DNA of 64,000 nt from Burkholderiaceae bacterium (GTDB taxonomy: Bacteria > Pseudomonadota > Gammaproteobacteria > Burkholderiales > Burkholderiaceae_C). The stretch is taken from contig CAJYPV010000027.1 of assembly GCA_913776825.1 (NCBI GenBank), positions 124,001 through 188,000 on the forward strand, written 5' to 3'. The stretch's first letter is position 1. Every line of letters starts with the position of its first letter. The notes under the pieces were generated by a model. That model made no database searches and had not been told where the DNA came from. It saw only the letters and a list, made by a program, of their open reading frames with translations. A program made the translations under genes and the position numbers. Shown piece after piece: positions 8,134-17,420 of the stretch.

Positions 8134-11100
8134 TCAGGCTTCGAACGGCAGCTTGATCTGGTTCAGGTCCTTGCGGGTCTCGACCAGCACCAGCGGACCT
8201 TCATCGATCGTCACCACCGGCGCCGGCTCGCGGCCCAGCGGCGCGGGAGCGGGTTCGGCAGCGATGGCGGCCTGGGCGGCGGCGATCTTGTCGGCATCGC
8301 TGTTGACCCAGACCAGGCCGGCGCCTTCCGCCACCGCATTCAAGTCGCCGATCGGCAACTCGAAGCGCGGCGCGGCCACCGGCGCGGGGGCTGCGGCCAC
8401 CACCGGCGCGGCGACCGGCGCGGCCGGGACCACCACTGCCGGCGATGCGACCACCGGGCTCACCGCCAGCGGCGCGGCTTCGGCGACCGGCGCGGCCACC
8501 TCGGCGTCCAGTGCCGTCGACTGCGGCGATTCCGCGGCGTCGGCGCCCTCAGCGCTGGTCAGCTCGCCCTCGCGGCGGTCGCGACGATAACGATCGCGTC
8601 CCCGACGACGACGGCCACCCTGGCCCTCGGCATCCTCACCCGCCGGCAGCTCCTGGCCTTGCTCCGAGCTCTCGCCCAGCGAGGCGTCGCCCGCCGTGCC
8701 GGCTTCCGACGGCAGACCGCCCTCGGCCGACAGTTCTTGAGCGTCGGAGGTGCCTTCGATGGCGCCCTCGGCACCTTCGACACCGCGATCGCGGCCACCA
8801 CGACGGCGGCGGCGACGGCCTTGGCGCTCTTCACCGGTCTCCAGATTCAGCGCGAGGCCGTCCGGCAGCGTGTCGGCGAAGGCGGTCGGCGATTCAGCAG
8901 CCGCCTGGCCCAATTCCACCGCATCGGTGCCGGCGATCGGCAGCTGTTGCTCTTGCGGCACGATGCCTGCGGCATCGGTCCGGGCCGGACGGTCGCCACG
9001 CTCTTCGCGACGACGACGGCCTTCACCGCGCTCGCCACGCTCACCGCGCTCGCCCCGCTCAGCGCGATCACCGCGCTCCGGACGCTGCTCACCGCGTGCT
9101 TCCGGACGGGCTTCACCCGCCAGTTCCGGCTTGTCGGCGCGCGGCTCCTGGCGACGGCTGCGATCACCGCGTTCGCCGCGCTCTCCACGTTCCTGACGCT
9201 CGCCGCGCTCCGGACGGTCACCCCGCTCGGTGCGCTCGCCACGGGCCTGGACGCCGTCCTGACCGGGCTTGCCTTCGCCGCGCGGCTTGCCGTCGCGGGC
9301 CTTCTGTTCACCGCGTTCGCCGCGATCATGGCGGTCGCCACGCTCGCTGCGCTCACCACGGCGCTGGCGATCGCCGCGCTCGCCACGGCCGCCGCGTTCA
9401 CCGCGTTCGCCACGCTCCTTGCGAGCCGGCTCGGCGGTCTTGGCTTCGGGCTCGGGCGCCGGGGCCGGCGCGGGCGCGCCGCCGAAGATCTTCTTGATCC
9501 AGCCGAAGAAGCCACCGCCGGCATCCACCGGTGCGGCCGGGGTCGGGGCGGGAGCCGCCACCGGCTCGGCGGCCTTGACCGGCGTCGCGGGCACCGGCAT
9601 CGGGGCCGGTTGCTCCGGCAGGATGCCCTTGATGACCGGTTCCTGCTTGTTCTTCTTCTCAGCGCCGCGGCGGGTGATGCCCACCTCGTCCTGCGGCTCT
9701 TCGATCATCGTGTAGCTGGCCTGCAGGTTTTCCAGGCGCGGATCGTCGTGGCGCAGGCGCTCGAGCTTGTAGTTCGGCGTCTCCAGGTGCTTGTTGGGCC
9801 CCAGCAGCACGGTCACGCGCTGCTTGAGCTCGATCTTGGTGATCTCGGTGCGCTTCTCGTTGAGCAGGAAGCTGGTCACTTCCACCGGCACCTGCACATG
9901 CACGGCGGCGGTGTTGTCCTTCATGGACTCTTCCTGGACCATGCGCAGGATCTGCAGCGCCGAGGATTCGGTGTCGCGGATGTGGCCGGTGCCGTTGCAG
10001 CGCGGGCAGGTGATGTGGCTGCCCTCGCTCAGCGCCGGGCGCAGGCGCTGGCGGCTGAGTTCCAGCAGGCCGAACTTGCTGATGGAGCTGAACTGCACCC
10101 GGGCGCGGTCCTGGCGCAGCGCATCGCGCAGACGCTGTTCGACCTCGCGGCGGTTCTTGGACTCCTCCATGTCGATGAAGTCCACGACGATCAGACCGCC
10201 CAGATCGCGCAGGCGCATCTGGCGGGCGATTTCGTCGGCCGCTTCCAGGTTGGTGCGGGTGGCGGTTTCCTCGATGTCGCCGCCACGGGTGGCGCGCGCG
10301 GAGTTCACGTCGACCGACACCAGCGCTTCGGTGTGGTCGATCACGATGGCGCCGCCGGACGGCAGGTTCACCGTGCGGCTGAAGGCCGTCTCGATCTGGT
10401 GTTCGATCTGGAAGCGGCTGAACAGCGGCGCATCGTCGCGGTAGCGCTTGACCTTGTGAGCCGTCTCCGGCATCACATGGGTCATGAACTGTTGGGCCTG
10501 TTCGAAGATGTCGTCGGTATCGATCAGGATTTCACCGATGTCGGCGGTGAAGTAGTCGCGGATCGCGCGGATCACCAGCGACGATTCCTGATAGATCAGG
10601 AAGGCGCCCTTGCTGCCCTGGGTCGCCTCGTCGATGGCGGTCCACAGCTTGAGCATGTAGTTCAGGTCCCACTGCAGCTCGGCGGCACTGCGGCCGATGC
10701 CGGCGGTGCGGGCGATCAGCGACATGCCCTTCGGGTATTCGAGCTGATCCAGCGCGTCCTTGAGTTCTTCCCGGTCCTCGCCCTCGATGCGGCGCGAGAC
10801 GCCGCCACCGCGCGGGTTGTTGGGCATCAGCACCAGATAGCGGCCGGCCAGCGAGACGAAGGTCGTCAGGGCGGCGCCCTTGTTGCCGCGCTCTTCCTTC
10901 TCGACCTGGACCAGCAGTTCCTGGCCTTCCTTGATCACGTCCTGGATCTTGGCCGAGCGCACATCGGCGCCTTCACGGAAGTACTGGCGGGAGATTTCCT
11001 TGAACGGGAGGAAGCCGTGACGGTCCTCGCCGTAATCCACGAAGCAGGCTTCCAGCGACGGCTCGACGCGCGTCACGACCGCCTTGTAGATGTTGCCCTT

Positions 11101-11211
11101 GCGCTGTTCGCGGCCTTCGATTTCGGTTTCGAAGTCCATCAGTTTCTGGCCATCGACGATGGCCAGGCGACGCTCTTCCTGCTGCGTCGCATTGATCAGC
11201 ATGCGTTTCAT
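8134..11211 (-). CDS. rne: Ribonuclease E
   Basis: Essential endoribonuclease and degradosome scaffold that processes mRNA, rRNA and tRNA precursors. The protein opens [20 protein letters not shown] and has an S1 domain (about residues 35-120, [20 protein letters not shown]). The DNase I-like catalytic region carries [16 protein letters not shown] with metal-binding Asp, and the zinc-link CPRCNGTG lies near 400. Beyond about residue 520 the sequence is disordered, with long Arg/Gly/Glu repeats ([10 protein letters not shown] type) typical of the RNA-binding and scaffold half, and ends in an Ala/Val/Pro-rich tail. The start at 11211 has GGAGGAGAACAG directly upstream; an in-frame ATG 39 bases earlier lacks this. 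It is divergent from rluC. Confidence 0.95.
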   Translation of the reverse strand: MKRMLINATQQEERRLAIVDGQKLMDFETEIEGREQRKGNIYKAVVTRVEPSLEACFVDYGEDRHGFLPFKEISRQYFREGADVRSAKIQDVIKEGQELLVQVEKEERGNKGAALTTFVSLAGRYLVLMPNNPRGGGVSRRIEGEDREELKDALDQLEYPKGMSLIARTAGIGRSAAELQWDLNYMLKLWTAIDEATQGSKGAFLIYQESSLVIRAIRDYFTADIGEILIDTDDIFEQAQQFMTHVMPETAHKVKRYRDDAPLFSRFQIEHQIETAFSRTVNLPSGGAIVIDHTEALVSVDVNSARATRGGDIEETATRTNLEAADEIARQMRLRDLGGLIVVDFIDMEESKNRREVEQRLRDALRQDRARVQFSSISKFGLLELSRQRLRPALSEGSHITCPRCNGTGHIRDTESSALQILRMVQEESMKDNTAAVHVQVPVEVTSFLLNEKRTEITKIELKQRVTVLLGPNKHLETPNYKLERLRHDDPRLENLQASYTMIEEPQDEVGITRRGAEKKNKQEPVIKGILPEQPAPMPVPATPVKAAEPVAAPAPTPAAPVDAGGGFFGWIKKIFGGAPAPAPAPEPEAKTAEPARKERGERGERGGRGERGDRQRRGERSERGDRHDRGERGEQKARDGKPRGEGKPGQDGVQARGERTERGDRPERGERQERGERGERGDRSRRQEPRADKPELAGEARPEARGEQRPERGDRAERGERGERGERGEGRRRREERGDRPARTDAAGIVPQEQQLPIAGTDAVELGQAAAESPTAFADTLPDGLALNLETGEERQGRRRRRRGGRDRGVEGAEGAIEGTSDAQELSAEGGLPSEAGTAGDASLGESSEQGQELPAGEDAEGQGGRRRRGRDRYRRDRREGELTSAEGADAAESPQSTALDAEVAAPVAEAAPLAVSPVVASPAVVVPAAPVAAPVVAAAPAPVAAPRFELPIGDLNAVAEGAGLVWVNSDADKIAAAQAAIAAEPAPAPLGREPAPVVTIDEGPLVLVETRKDLNQIKLPFEA

Positions 11212-11861
11212 CTGTTCTCCTCCACGTCCGGACCCGGGTCTCGGACGCATACATCAGAACCGCCGCCGGAGATGGACCGGCGGGCGATTCGACCGATGCA
11301 CGAGAAACGCGAGAGAACCGTGGAAGGAATCGCCCTGGACTGCAAGCAACGGACCGATCGTCCGTTCAGCGCTGCAGCGTTGGCGCGTGCGTCGCAGGCA
11401 GCGATCCGGGTGTTCCGGCCCGCAAGCGCGTGGTCGAGGACATCGACCATGCGGCCCGCCCACGGCCGGAGCCTGACGTCCGGGTCTTACCGGGACGGGC
11501 TCGCAAGCGGCGGGGGGTGAGGGGGACTGGGGGAATCATCCGGACTGAATGCCTGGGCGCTGACGCCAGCCCGCCGATGCGACATCGGCGCTCTGGCGTC
11601 GTGAAACCTTGTTGTGCTGTCTGCGCCGCCACTTCAACAAGCGGTGGCACGGACATGGTTCTGACGACGTTGCTCTTCCATCCGGTGACCTCGACTGCCG
11701 CCTCACTTGGGGAGGAAACCCGACCAGGTCGATCGAATGTTGCACTACCTAAAACTGGTGAGCAGCCTACTAACAATTGCTACTTACCGCCACGTCGTTG
11801 TCGACGTTCCAGGCCGCTGGCCCGGGTAAAATGAGAAAAATCAAATACTTACAACGCGAAC
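11212..11861 (-). other. 650-bp rne-rluC intergenic region, probable long rne leader
   Basis: I see no convincing gene between rne and rluC. Part of it (about 11590-11860) is less GC-rich than the surroundings, as expected for regulatory DNA. Because a perfect -10 box for rne lies at its far end, most of this stretch is probably transcribed as the rne 5' untranslated region. In enterobacteria the rne leader (about 360 nt) mediates feedback control by RNase E itself; a comparable role here is inference. I could not define a specific secondary structure by eye. Confidence 0.45.
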
Positions 11862-13121
11862 GTGGCAAGCAGCATTATAGGGGCTAAAGCCCGACGGGCC
11901 GCCCCAGGGACTGCCCGGGGTCGCGGCCCTGACGCCTCGGGTGCCAAGTCCGCGTCGCGCGGTTCGATTCCAGCGTCCACGGCGGCGGCGGGCCGTCCGG
12001 CGCGCGGCGCCAAGACGGCGAAGCCGGCCCGATCCGCATCGGCGCCGCCGACCGCGGCGAACACCCGGACCGCGCGCCCCGCTCGGCCTGATTCGGGCGC
12101 GCCGACATCGCCTGTTGCGAACATCGCCCCGACTGCGCCCGCGCCCGCGTCCGCTTCCGCCGCCACGGCGCAGGTGCGTCAGTTGACGGTGGACGAAGGC
12201 TCGGCCGGCCAGCGGCTAGACAACTTCCTCATGCGCGAGCTCAAGGGCGCGCCCAAAACCTTGGTCTACCGAATCATCCGGTCCGGCGAGGTGCGCATCA
12301 ACAAGGGCCGTTGCGCCGCCGATTCGCGCCTGGCTTGCGGCGATGTCGTCCGCGTGCCGCCCTTGCGCCTGGCGGAAAAGACCGCCGACCCCACCATCCC
12401 GGCGCGCGAGTTTCCGATCGTGTTCGAGGACGAGCATCTGATCGTCGTCAACAAGCCGGCCGGTGTCGCGGTGCATGGCGGTTCGGGCGTCAGCTTCGGT
12501 GTGATCGAGCAACTGCGCCGGGCGCGTCCGGAGGCGAAGTTCCTGGAGCTGGTGCACCGGCTGGACAAGGAAACCTCCGGCCTGCTGATGATCGCCAAGA
12601 AGCGCAGCGCGCTGACCCATCTGCAGGACCAGCTGCGGGATCGGGAAACCGGCAAGACCTACGCCGCGCTGGTGGCGGGCGCCTGGCCCGCCAGTCGCAA
12701 GGTGGTGGATGTGCCGCTGCTGAAGTTCATCGGCAGCGATGGCGAGCGCTGGGTGCGCGCGGTGACCGATCCCAAGGATCCGCAGGCGGAACTGGCCAAA
12801 CGGTCCATCAGCCTGGTGCGCATCACCGAATCCTTGGCCGGCTACAGCCTGCTGGCGGTGACGATCAAGACCGGTCGCACCCATCAGATCCGGGTGCATC
12901 TGGCCCATGAAGGGCATCCGATCGTGGGCGATCCGAAATATGGTGCGTTCGAGGCCAACCGCGCGCTGGCCCGCGGGCCGCTGCGCTTTGACCGGATGTT
13001 CCTGCATGCTCGGCATCTGCGCTTCACCCATCCGGCCACGGGCGAGACCTTGACCCTGGAGGCGCCTTTGCCAGAGGACTGTGAGAAGCTCCTGGCCGCG
13101 CTGCGTCAGGCCGACCGTTGA
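11862..13121 (+). CDS. rluC: 23S rRNA pseudouridine synthase RluC (start uncertain)
   Basis: Pseudouridine synthase of the RluA family, expected to modify 23S rRNA (RluC sites 955, 2504, 2580 in E. coli). An S4 RNA-binding domain (QRLDNFLMRELKGAP, about residues 117-131) precedes the catalytic domain. The catalytic motif HRLDKETSGLL, with its Asp, is near residues 232-242, and the family motif RTHQIRVHLA near 339. The divergent position next to rne is conserved in Proteobacteria. The listed GTG start gives a 419-residue protein with about 100 Ala/Pro/Arg-rich residues before homology begins. No ribosome-binding site is evident there, and the rne -10 box overlaps. An in-frame GTG at 12174 would give the usual length of about 315 residues. 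Confidence 0.85.
   Translation: MASSIIGAKARRAAPGTARGRGPDASGAKSASRGSIPASTAAAGRPARGAKTAKPARSASAPPTAANTRTARPARPDSGAPTSPVANIAPTAPAPASASAATAQVRQLTVDEGSAGQRLDNFLMRELKGAPKTLVYRIIRSGEVRINKGRCAADSRLACGDVVRVPPLRLAEKTADPTIPAREFPIVFEDEHLIVVNKPAGVAVHGGSGVSFGVIEQLRRARPEAKFLELVHRLDKETSGLLMIAKKRSALTHLQDQLRDRETGKTYAALVAGAWPASRKVVDVPLLKFIGSDGERWVRAVTDPKDPQAELAKRSISLVRITESLAGYSLLAVTIKTGRTHQIRVHLAHEGHPIVGDPKYGAFEANRALARGPLRFDRMFLHARHLRFTHPATGETLTLEAPLPEDCEKLLAALRQADR
11874..11879 (-). promoter_or_regulatory. Perfect TATAAT -10 box, candidate rne promoter
   Basis: On the minus strand the sequence reads CCCCTATAATGCTGC, a perfect sigma70 -10 hexamer pointing toward rne about 660 bp away. No good -35 hexamer is visible at 16-18 bp, so activity may rely on other contacts. 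The box lies inside the first codons of rluC if rluC starts at the GTG at 11862. Confidence 0.45.
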
Positions 13122-13205
13122 TCCGGTCGCCGACGCCGTCCCCGTTCCCGTCGCTCCATGCCCTTTCGCCGGCCATTGACCGCCGGTTCCACCGCTCATC
13201 GCCCT

Positions 13206-13862
13206 ATGCCGCAACGTTTCGACCTGATCGTCTTCGACTGGGATGGCACCCTGTTCGACTCCACCGCCCTGATCGTCAAGTCCATGCAGGCGGCCGCGGT
13301 GGACCTCGGCCTGGACGCACCCAGCCGCGAACGCGCCAGCTATGTGATCGGCATGGGCCTGATCGAGGCCCTGGCCCATGCGCTGCCGGGCTTGCCGCAG
13401 GACCGTTATCCGGAGCTGGGCCAGCGCTACCGCCACCATTACTTCGCATCCGCGCATGAGGTCACGCTGTTCGACGGTGTGCCGGCGATGCTGCAAGCGC
13501 TCAAGGCCCGCCACCACTGGCTGGCGGTGGCCACCGGCAAGAGCCGGCGCGGTCTGGACGAGGCGCTGGCGGCGGTCGACATGGTCCGGCTGTTCGACGG
13601 CACCCGCACCGCCGACGAGACCGCCGGCAAGCCGAATCCGCAGATGCTGCTGGAGCTGATGCGTGAATTCGGCGCCGATCCCGCCCGCACGCTGATGATC
13701 GGCGACACCACGCATGACCTGCAGTTGGCCCGCAATGCGGGTTGCGAAGCGATCGCGGTGACTTACGGCGCCCATGAACACGGGCCGCTGCGCGAGTTCG
13801 ATCCCTTGCTGGTCGCGCCGGACGTGGCGACCCTGCACGCCTGGTTGCTGGACAACGCCTGA
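13206..13862 (+). CDS. HAD-IA family hydrolase (phosphoglycolate phosphatase-like)
   Basis: Haloacid dehalogenase superfamily phosphatase. Motif I is FDWDGTLFDS with the Asp nucleophile at residue 11 and the acid/base Asp at 13. Motif II (VATGKSRRGLDEAL) and motif III/IV (GDTTHDLQLARNAG) are complete. The 218-residue size and alpha-helical cap match Gph/PGP-like enzymes. It lies between rluC and a Rieske gene, as in many Burkholderiales. The start chosen is the ATG at 13206, immediately before the conserved strand; an in-frame ATG at 13158 would add 16 residues without similarity to the family. The physiological substrate is unproven. Confidence 0.85.
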   Translation: MPQRFDLIVFDWDGTLFDSTALIVKSMQAAAVDLGLDAPSRERASYVIGMGLIEALAHALPGLPQDRYPELGQRYRHHYFASAHEVTLFDGVPAMLQALKARHHWLAVATGKSRRGLDEALAAVDMVRLFDGTRTADETAGKPNPQMLLELMREFGADPARTLMIGDTTHDLQLARNAGCEAIAVTYGAHEHGPLREFDPLLVAPDVATLHAWLLDNA

Positions 13863-13866
13863 CCCC

Positions 13867-14262
13867 ATGCATCCCGAACCTCATCCCGACGGCGTGGCGC
13901 CGCAACGGCTGTGCGCGGCCCCCGAGCTGCTGGAGCGCGGCCGTGCCCACACCTTCGACGTGCTGCATTTCCGGCAGCCGGCCACCGCCTTCGCCTTGCG
14001 CTTCGACGGCCAGGTCGTTGCCTATCTGAATCGCTGCGCCCACGTGCCGACCGAAATGGACTGGCAAGAGGGCGAGTTCCTGGACGCTGACAAGCGCTAC
14101 ATCATCTGTTCCATCCACGGCGCGGTGTATCACCCCCTGGATGGCCGCTGCGTGACCGGCATGTGCGGCCGATTCGGCCTGACCAAGCTGGAGGTGCGCG
14201 AGCAGGACGGACAGGTGTATTGGTATCCTTCCCGCGACACCCGTCCCGCCTTCGAGGACTGA
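13867..14262 (+). CDS. Rieske [2Fe-2S] domain protein
   Basis: Small (131 residues) stand-alone Rieske ferredoxin-like protein. The two cluster-binding motifs are Cys57-X-His59 (CAHV) and Cys81-X2-His84 (CSIH), separated by 21 residues, and the rest matches the compact Rieske fold. It begins five bases after the HAD stop and its TGA directly abuts the sppA ATG, so these three genes probably form one operon with rluC upstream. Such proteins are usually electron carriers or of unassigned function. No partner oxygenase is nearby. Confidence 0.85.
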   Translation: MHPEPHPDGVAPQRLCAAPELLERGRAHTFDVLHFRQPATAFALRFDGQVVAYLNRCAHVPTEMDWQEGEFLDADKRYIICSIHGAVYHPLDGRCVTGMCGRFGLTKLEVREQDGQVYWYPSRDTRPAFED

Positions 14263-15306
14263 ATGACTCAAGACTTCCAAGACCCTTCTTCACTGCCGCC
14301 GCCGATTCCTGACGCCACCCGTCGGCCGGAAGACATGTTCCAGTCCCGCGCCACGGCCTCGACCAGCGCGGCTGCGGCCGGCTCGCGCCCGTATGACGCC
14401 GTCATCGAGCAACTGGCCCACGACTATCTGCGCGACCGCCGCAGCGACCGCCGCTGGCGCACCTTCTTCCGGCTGATCTGGGTGGGGCTGTTCCTGCTGC
14501 TGGTGTGGGGCTTGTTCTCGCAGCGCCATCACACGGCGACCACGACGGGACCGCACACCGCGCTGGTCGAGGTGCGTGGCGAAATCGCGTCCGACACCGA
14601 AGCCAGCGCCGAGCTGATCGTGTCCGCGCTGAAGTCCGCCTTCGAGGATCCGAACAGCGCCGCCGTCGTACTGCGGGTCAACTCGCCGGGCGGCAGCCCG
14701 GTGCAGGCGGGCATCGTCAATGACGAGCTCAAGCGGCTCAAGGCGCTGCACGGCAAGAAGGTCTATGTGGTGGTCGAGGAGATCTGCGCGTCCGGCGCCT
14801 ACTACATCGCCGCCGGCGCGGACGAGATCTATGTCGACAAGGCCTCGATCGTCGGCAGCATCGGCGTGCTGATGGATGGCTTCGGCTTCACCGAGCTGAT
14901 GAAGAAGGTCGGCGTGGAGCGCCGCCTGATGACTGCAGGTGAGAACAAAGGCATGCTCGATCCGTTCTCGCCGGTCTCGCCCAAGCAGCAGGCGTATGCG
15001 CAGGCGATGCTGGACCAGATCCATCAGCAGTTCATCGCCGTCGTGCGCGAAGGTCGCGGCACACGCCTCAAGGAAACGCCGGAGACCTTCTCCGGCCTGT
15101 TCTGGAACGGCGAGCAGGCCGTCGAGATGGGCCTGGCCGATGGCACCGGCAACCTGGACTTCGTCGCCCGTGAGGTGATCAAGGCCGAAGAGGTGGTCGA
15201 CTACACCCCGCGCGACAACGTCGCCGAGCGCCTGGCCAAACGCTTCGGCGCGGCGATGGGCGCCGGCGCGATCAAGGCGATGCGCGAGTTCGGCACGATT
15301 CGCTGA
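14263..15306 (+). CDS. sppA: S49 family signal peptide peptidase SppA
   Basis: Membrane-bound serine protease that degrades signal peptides left in the inner membrane. It has a cytoplasmic Pro/Ser-rich start, one membrane anchor (about residues 69-86, FRLIWVGLFLLLVWGLFS) and an extracytoplasmic S49 domain. The catalytic Ser is Ser177 in CASGAYYIA. A Lys lies exactly 52 residues later (Lys229 in GENKGM), the spacing of the Ser/Lys dyad in the short Bacillus-type SppA. The length (347) also fits the short single-domain form. It starts directly after the Rieske stop codon and is followed by a terminator. Confidence 0.9.
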   Translation: MTQDFQDPSSLPPPIPDATRRPEDMFQSRATASTSAAAAGSRPYDAVIEQLAHDYLRDRRSDRRWRTFFRLIWVGLFLLLVWGLFSQRHHTATTTGPHTALVEVRGEIASDTEASAELIVSALKSAFEDPNSAAVVLRVNSPGGSPVQAGIVNDELKRLKALHGKKVYVVVEEICASGAYYIAAGADEIYVDKASIVGSIGVLMDGFGFTELMKKVGVERRLMTAGENKGMLDPFSPVSPKQQAYAQAMLDQIHQQFIAVVREGRGTRLKETPETFSGLFWNGEQAVEMGLADGTGNLDFVAREVIKAEEVVDYTPRDNVAERLAKRFGAAMGAGAIKAMREFGTIR

Positions 15307-15367
15307 GATCGGCGCAACACGGCGCGATGGTTCGCGATCGGGCGGCCTCGATGACCGCCCAACCTGA

Positions 15368-15401
15368 AGGGCTCTGCAGCAACGGCAGGGCCCTTTGTTT
15401 T
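15368..15401 (+). terminator. Rho-independent terminator after sppA
   Basis: A 10-bp stem (AGGGCTCTGC / GCAGGGCCCT, one G-U type pair) with a 7-base loop is followed by TTGTTTT. It lies about 60 bases past the sppA stop and probably closes the rluC-HAD-Rieske-sppA transcription unit. Confidence 0.75.
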
Positions 15402-15516
15402 GGGGTAGTGCCACTGAGGCGCGCGGCCGAAGCGAGAATCGATGGCTGACCCAGCCTCAGCCGCTTCGCGGCGTTCGCCAGGCCCGTTCCGTCTTGTCAC
15501 TTTCAGGATCGTCCTC

Positions 15517-16473
15517 ATGAACGTTGCCCCGCTTCGCTTGCTCACGCGCGCTTCATCGCCCACGCGCGTCGCCCCGCTGACTCGGCTCGCCGCCGCCTCG
15601 CTGATGGCGGCGTCGATGTTGGGTTGTGGGTCGCCGACCTCATCGTCCGCCGCCTTGTCCGCCGAGCCGCCGGTCGTCTCGGCGAAGGAGTCAACGGCCG
15701 TGGCGGCCAGGTCCGCGCGCTCTTCCACGCTCGCGCCGTTCGTCCTGCTCGGCGAGCTCCACGACAACCCGACGCATCACCGCGCCCGCGCCGACCAACT
15801 GCGCCAGTGGCTCCAGCAGGAGCCGCGCACGGTGGTGGTCTTCGAGCAGATCAGCCGGTCACGAGATGCCGCGATCGCACAAGCGCGGCAGTCCCAGCCT
15901 GGTGACCTCGACGCCCTGCTGCAAGCCGCCCAGTTCGATCGCCAGGGCTGGCGCTGGCCCTTGCATCGGCCCTTGATCGAGGCGGTAATGCAGTCCGGCG
16001 CCGCGCTGCGCGGCGGCAATCTGGATCGGGATCAGGTTCGGCGCATCGTGCGCGAAGGCGATGCGGCCTGGCCCGGCGACCTGCTCGGGCTGCGCGAGCG
16101 CACGCCCTGGGCGGACAGCCAGCAGCAGGTGCTGCGTCAGGACATCCAGGAGGGCCATTGCGGCGCGATGCCGGATGCGATGCTGCCCGGCATGGTGCAG
16201 GCGCAGCGCGCGCGAGACGCCGCGATGGCGCAGGCGATGCTCGCGGCGCGGGCCGATGGCGCGAAGCGGGTGGTGCTGATCGCCGGCAACGGCCATGTGC
16301 GGCGGGATGTGGCGGTGCCGATCTATCTGCAGGCGGCCGGCGTGTCGGCGAAGGACATCGAAGCGATCGGCTATCTGGAGACGACCGGCAGCCCATCGGC
16401 CGTCGGATTCGATCGCGTCGAGCGCGCGCCCGCGCCGTCGCGCGAGGATCCCTGCGCGGCGTTCAAGCGCTGA
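15517..16473 (+). CDS. ChaN family lipoprotein (heme-binding type)
   Basis: Predicted lipoprotein of the ChaN family, an iron-regulated, heme-binding group described in Campylobacter. After a basic N-terminus, a hydrophobic stretch leads to a lipobox-like MAASMLGC with the lipidated Cys at residue 37. The family motifs GELHDNPTHHRARA and VLIAGNGHVRRDVAVP, at the start and end of the core domain, are clear. The start at 15517 has AGGA upstream; an in-frame ATG 75 bases earlier would spoil the signal peptide. A heme role would fit the heme operon at the other end of the window, but the two are not adjacent. Confidence 0.8.
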   Translation: MNVAPLRLLTRASSPTRVAPLTRLAAASLMAASMLGCGSPTSSSAALSAEPPVVSAKESTAVAARSARSSTLAPFVLLGELHDNPTHHRARADQLRQWLQQEPRTVVVFEQISRSRDAAIAQARQSQPGDLDALLQAAQFDRQGWRWPLHRPLIEAVMQSGAALRGGNLDRDQVRRIVREGDAAWPGDLLGLRERTPWADSQQQVLRQDIQEGHCGAMPDAMLPGMVQAQRARDAAMAQAMLAARADGAKRVVLIAGNGHVRRDVAVPIYLQAAGVSAKDIEAIGYLETTGSPSAVGFDRVERAPAPSREDPCAAFKR

Positions 16474-16512
16474 GGGTCACGCGCGGCGTGTGAGTCGGCG
16501 AGGGTGGCGCGA

Positions 16513-17328
16513 TCACGCCAGCACCACGTCCACGCCACGGCGACGCAGCTCGGCCACGATGGCCGGATCGGCGTCGCTGTCGGTGATCAGCAGATCGAGC
16601 TGTTCCACCGGCGCGATCACCGACAGATTGCGCTTGAGCAGCTTGGAGGCATCGGCGACGGCGATCACCTGGCGCGCGATCTTCATCATCTGCGCATTGA
16701 GCTGCGCTTCGAGCAGATGGGGCGTCATCAGGCCGATGTCCGGATCCAGGCTGTCGACGCCGAGGAACAGGCGGTCCGCATACAGGCTCTGCAGCGCGGT
16801 CACCGCTTGCGGGCCGGAGAGCGAATACGAGTTGGTGCGCAGCAGCCCGCCCGGCATGATCACATGCACATTCGGCACGTTGGCCAGCAGCACGGCGATG
16901 TTGAGCGCATTGGTGATCACGTTCAGCGACTGCAGCCGCAAGCCACGGATCTGCTTGGCGATCTCTTCGGTGGTGCTGCCGGAATCCAGCAGGATGGTCT
17001 CGCCGTCGCGAATCAGCCGCGCCGCCTCGGTGGCGATGCGCACCTTCTGCTCGTGATGCAGCTTCTGCTTGACGCTGATCGGCACTTCTTCCGTGTCGCG
17101 ATGCGCCAGCGCGCCGCCATGGGTGCGCAGCAGCGCGCCGCTGGAGGCCAGCGCATTCAGGTCGCTGCGAATCGTCACCACCGAGATGCCGAAGCGCTCG
17201 GCCAATTCATCCACCGTCACCCGGCCCTGGGCCTGCACCTGCTCGCGGATGAGGCGACGCCGCTCATCGATCAGCAGCGAAGCCTCATGCTTGTCGGCGT
17301 GGGAGCTGGTGGCAGAAGTGGCGCTCAT
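16513..17328 (-). CDS. DeoR/AgaR-type transcriptional repressor
   Basis: DeoR-family repressor of sugar catabolism: N-terminal winged helix (about residues 22-75, with VTVDELAERFGISVVTIRSDL and the downstream LLRTHGGA) and a C-terminal phosphosugar-sensing DeoRC domain. The latter has the typical LDSGSTTEEIAKQI and ADASKLLKRNLSVI motifs. It is the last gene of the leftward half of the galactosamine locus, which makes it the natural equivalent of AgaR. Its likely targets are the CTTTCG/CGAAAG repeats in the divergent intergenic region at 21.9-22.2 kb. The start is at the Ser/Ala-rich MSATSAT; the frame stays open 96 bases upstream but reads poorly there. Confidence 0.85.
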   Translation of the reverse strand: MSATSATSSHADKHEASLLIDERRRLIREQVQAQGRVTVDELAERFGISVVTIRSDLNALASSGALLRTHGGALAHRDTEEVPISVKQKLHHEQKVRIATEAARLIRDGETILLDSGSTTEEIAKQIRGLRLQSLNVITNALNIAVLLANVPNVHVIMPGGLLRTNSYSLSGPQAVTALQSLYADRLFLGVDSLDPDIGLMTPHLLEAQLNAQMMKIARQVIAVADASKLLKRNLSVIAPVEQLDLLITDSDADPAIVAELRRRGVDVVLA

Positions 17329-17420
17329 GGGTGGGCGAAAGGAAAGAAGTGGGCCGGCGACGGAACTTTCGAATGATATCGAGTGGCAGCGCCCTCGCGC
17401 ACGATCGGGCGCCTGCCAGA

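Noticed and set aside
7894-11520. Open plus-strand frame of more than 1200 codons opposite rne
   Set aside because: Its composition is an artefact of the GC-rich repeats; the minus strand encodes a full RNase E with S1, catalytic and zinc-link motifs.
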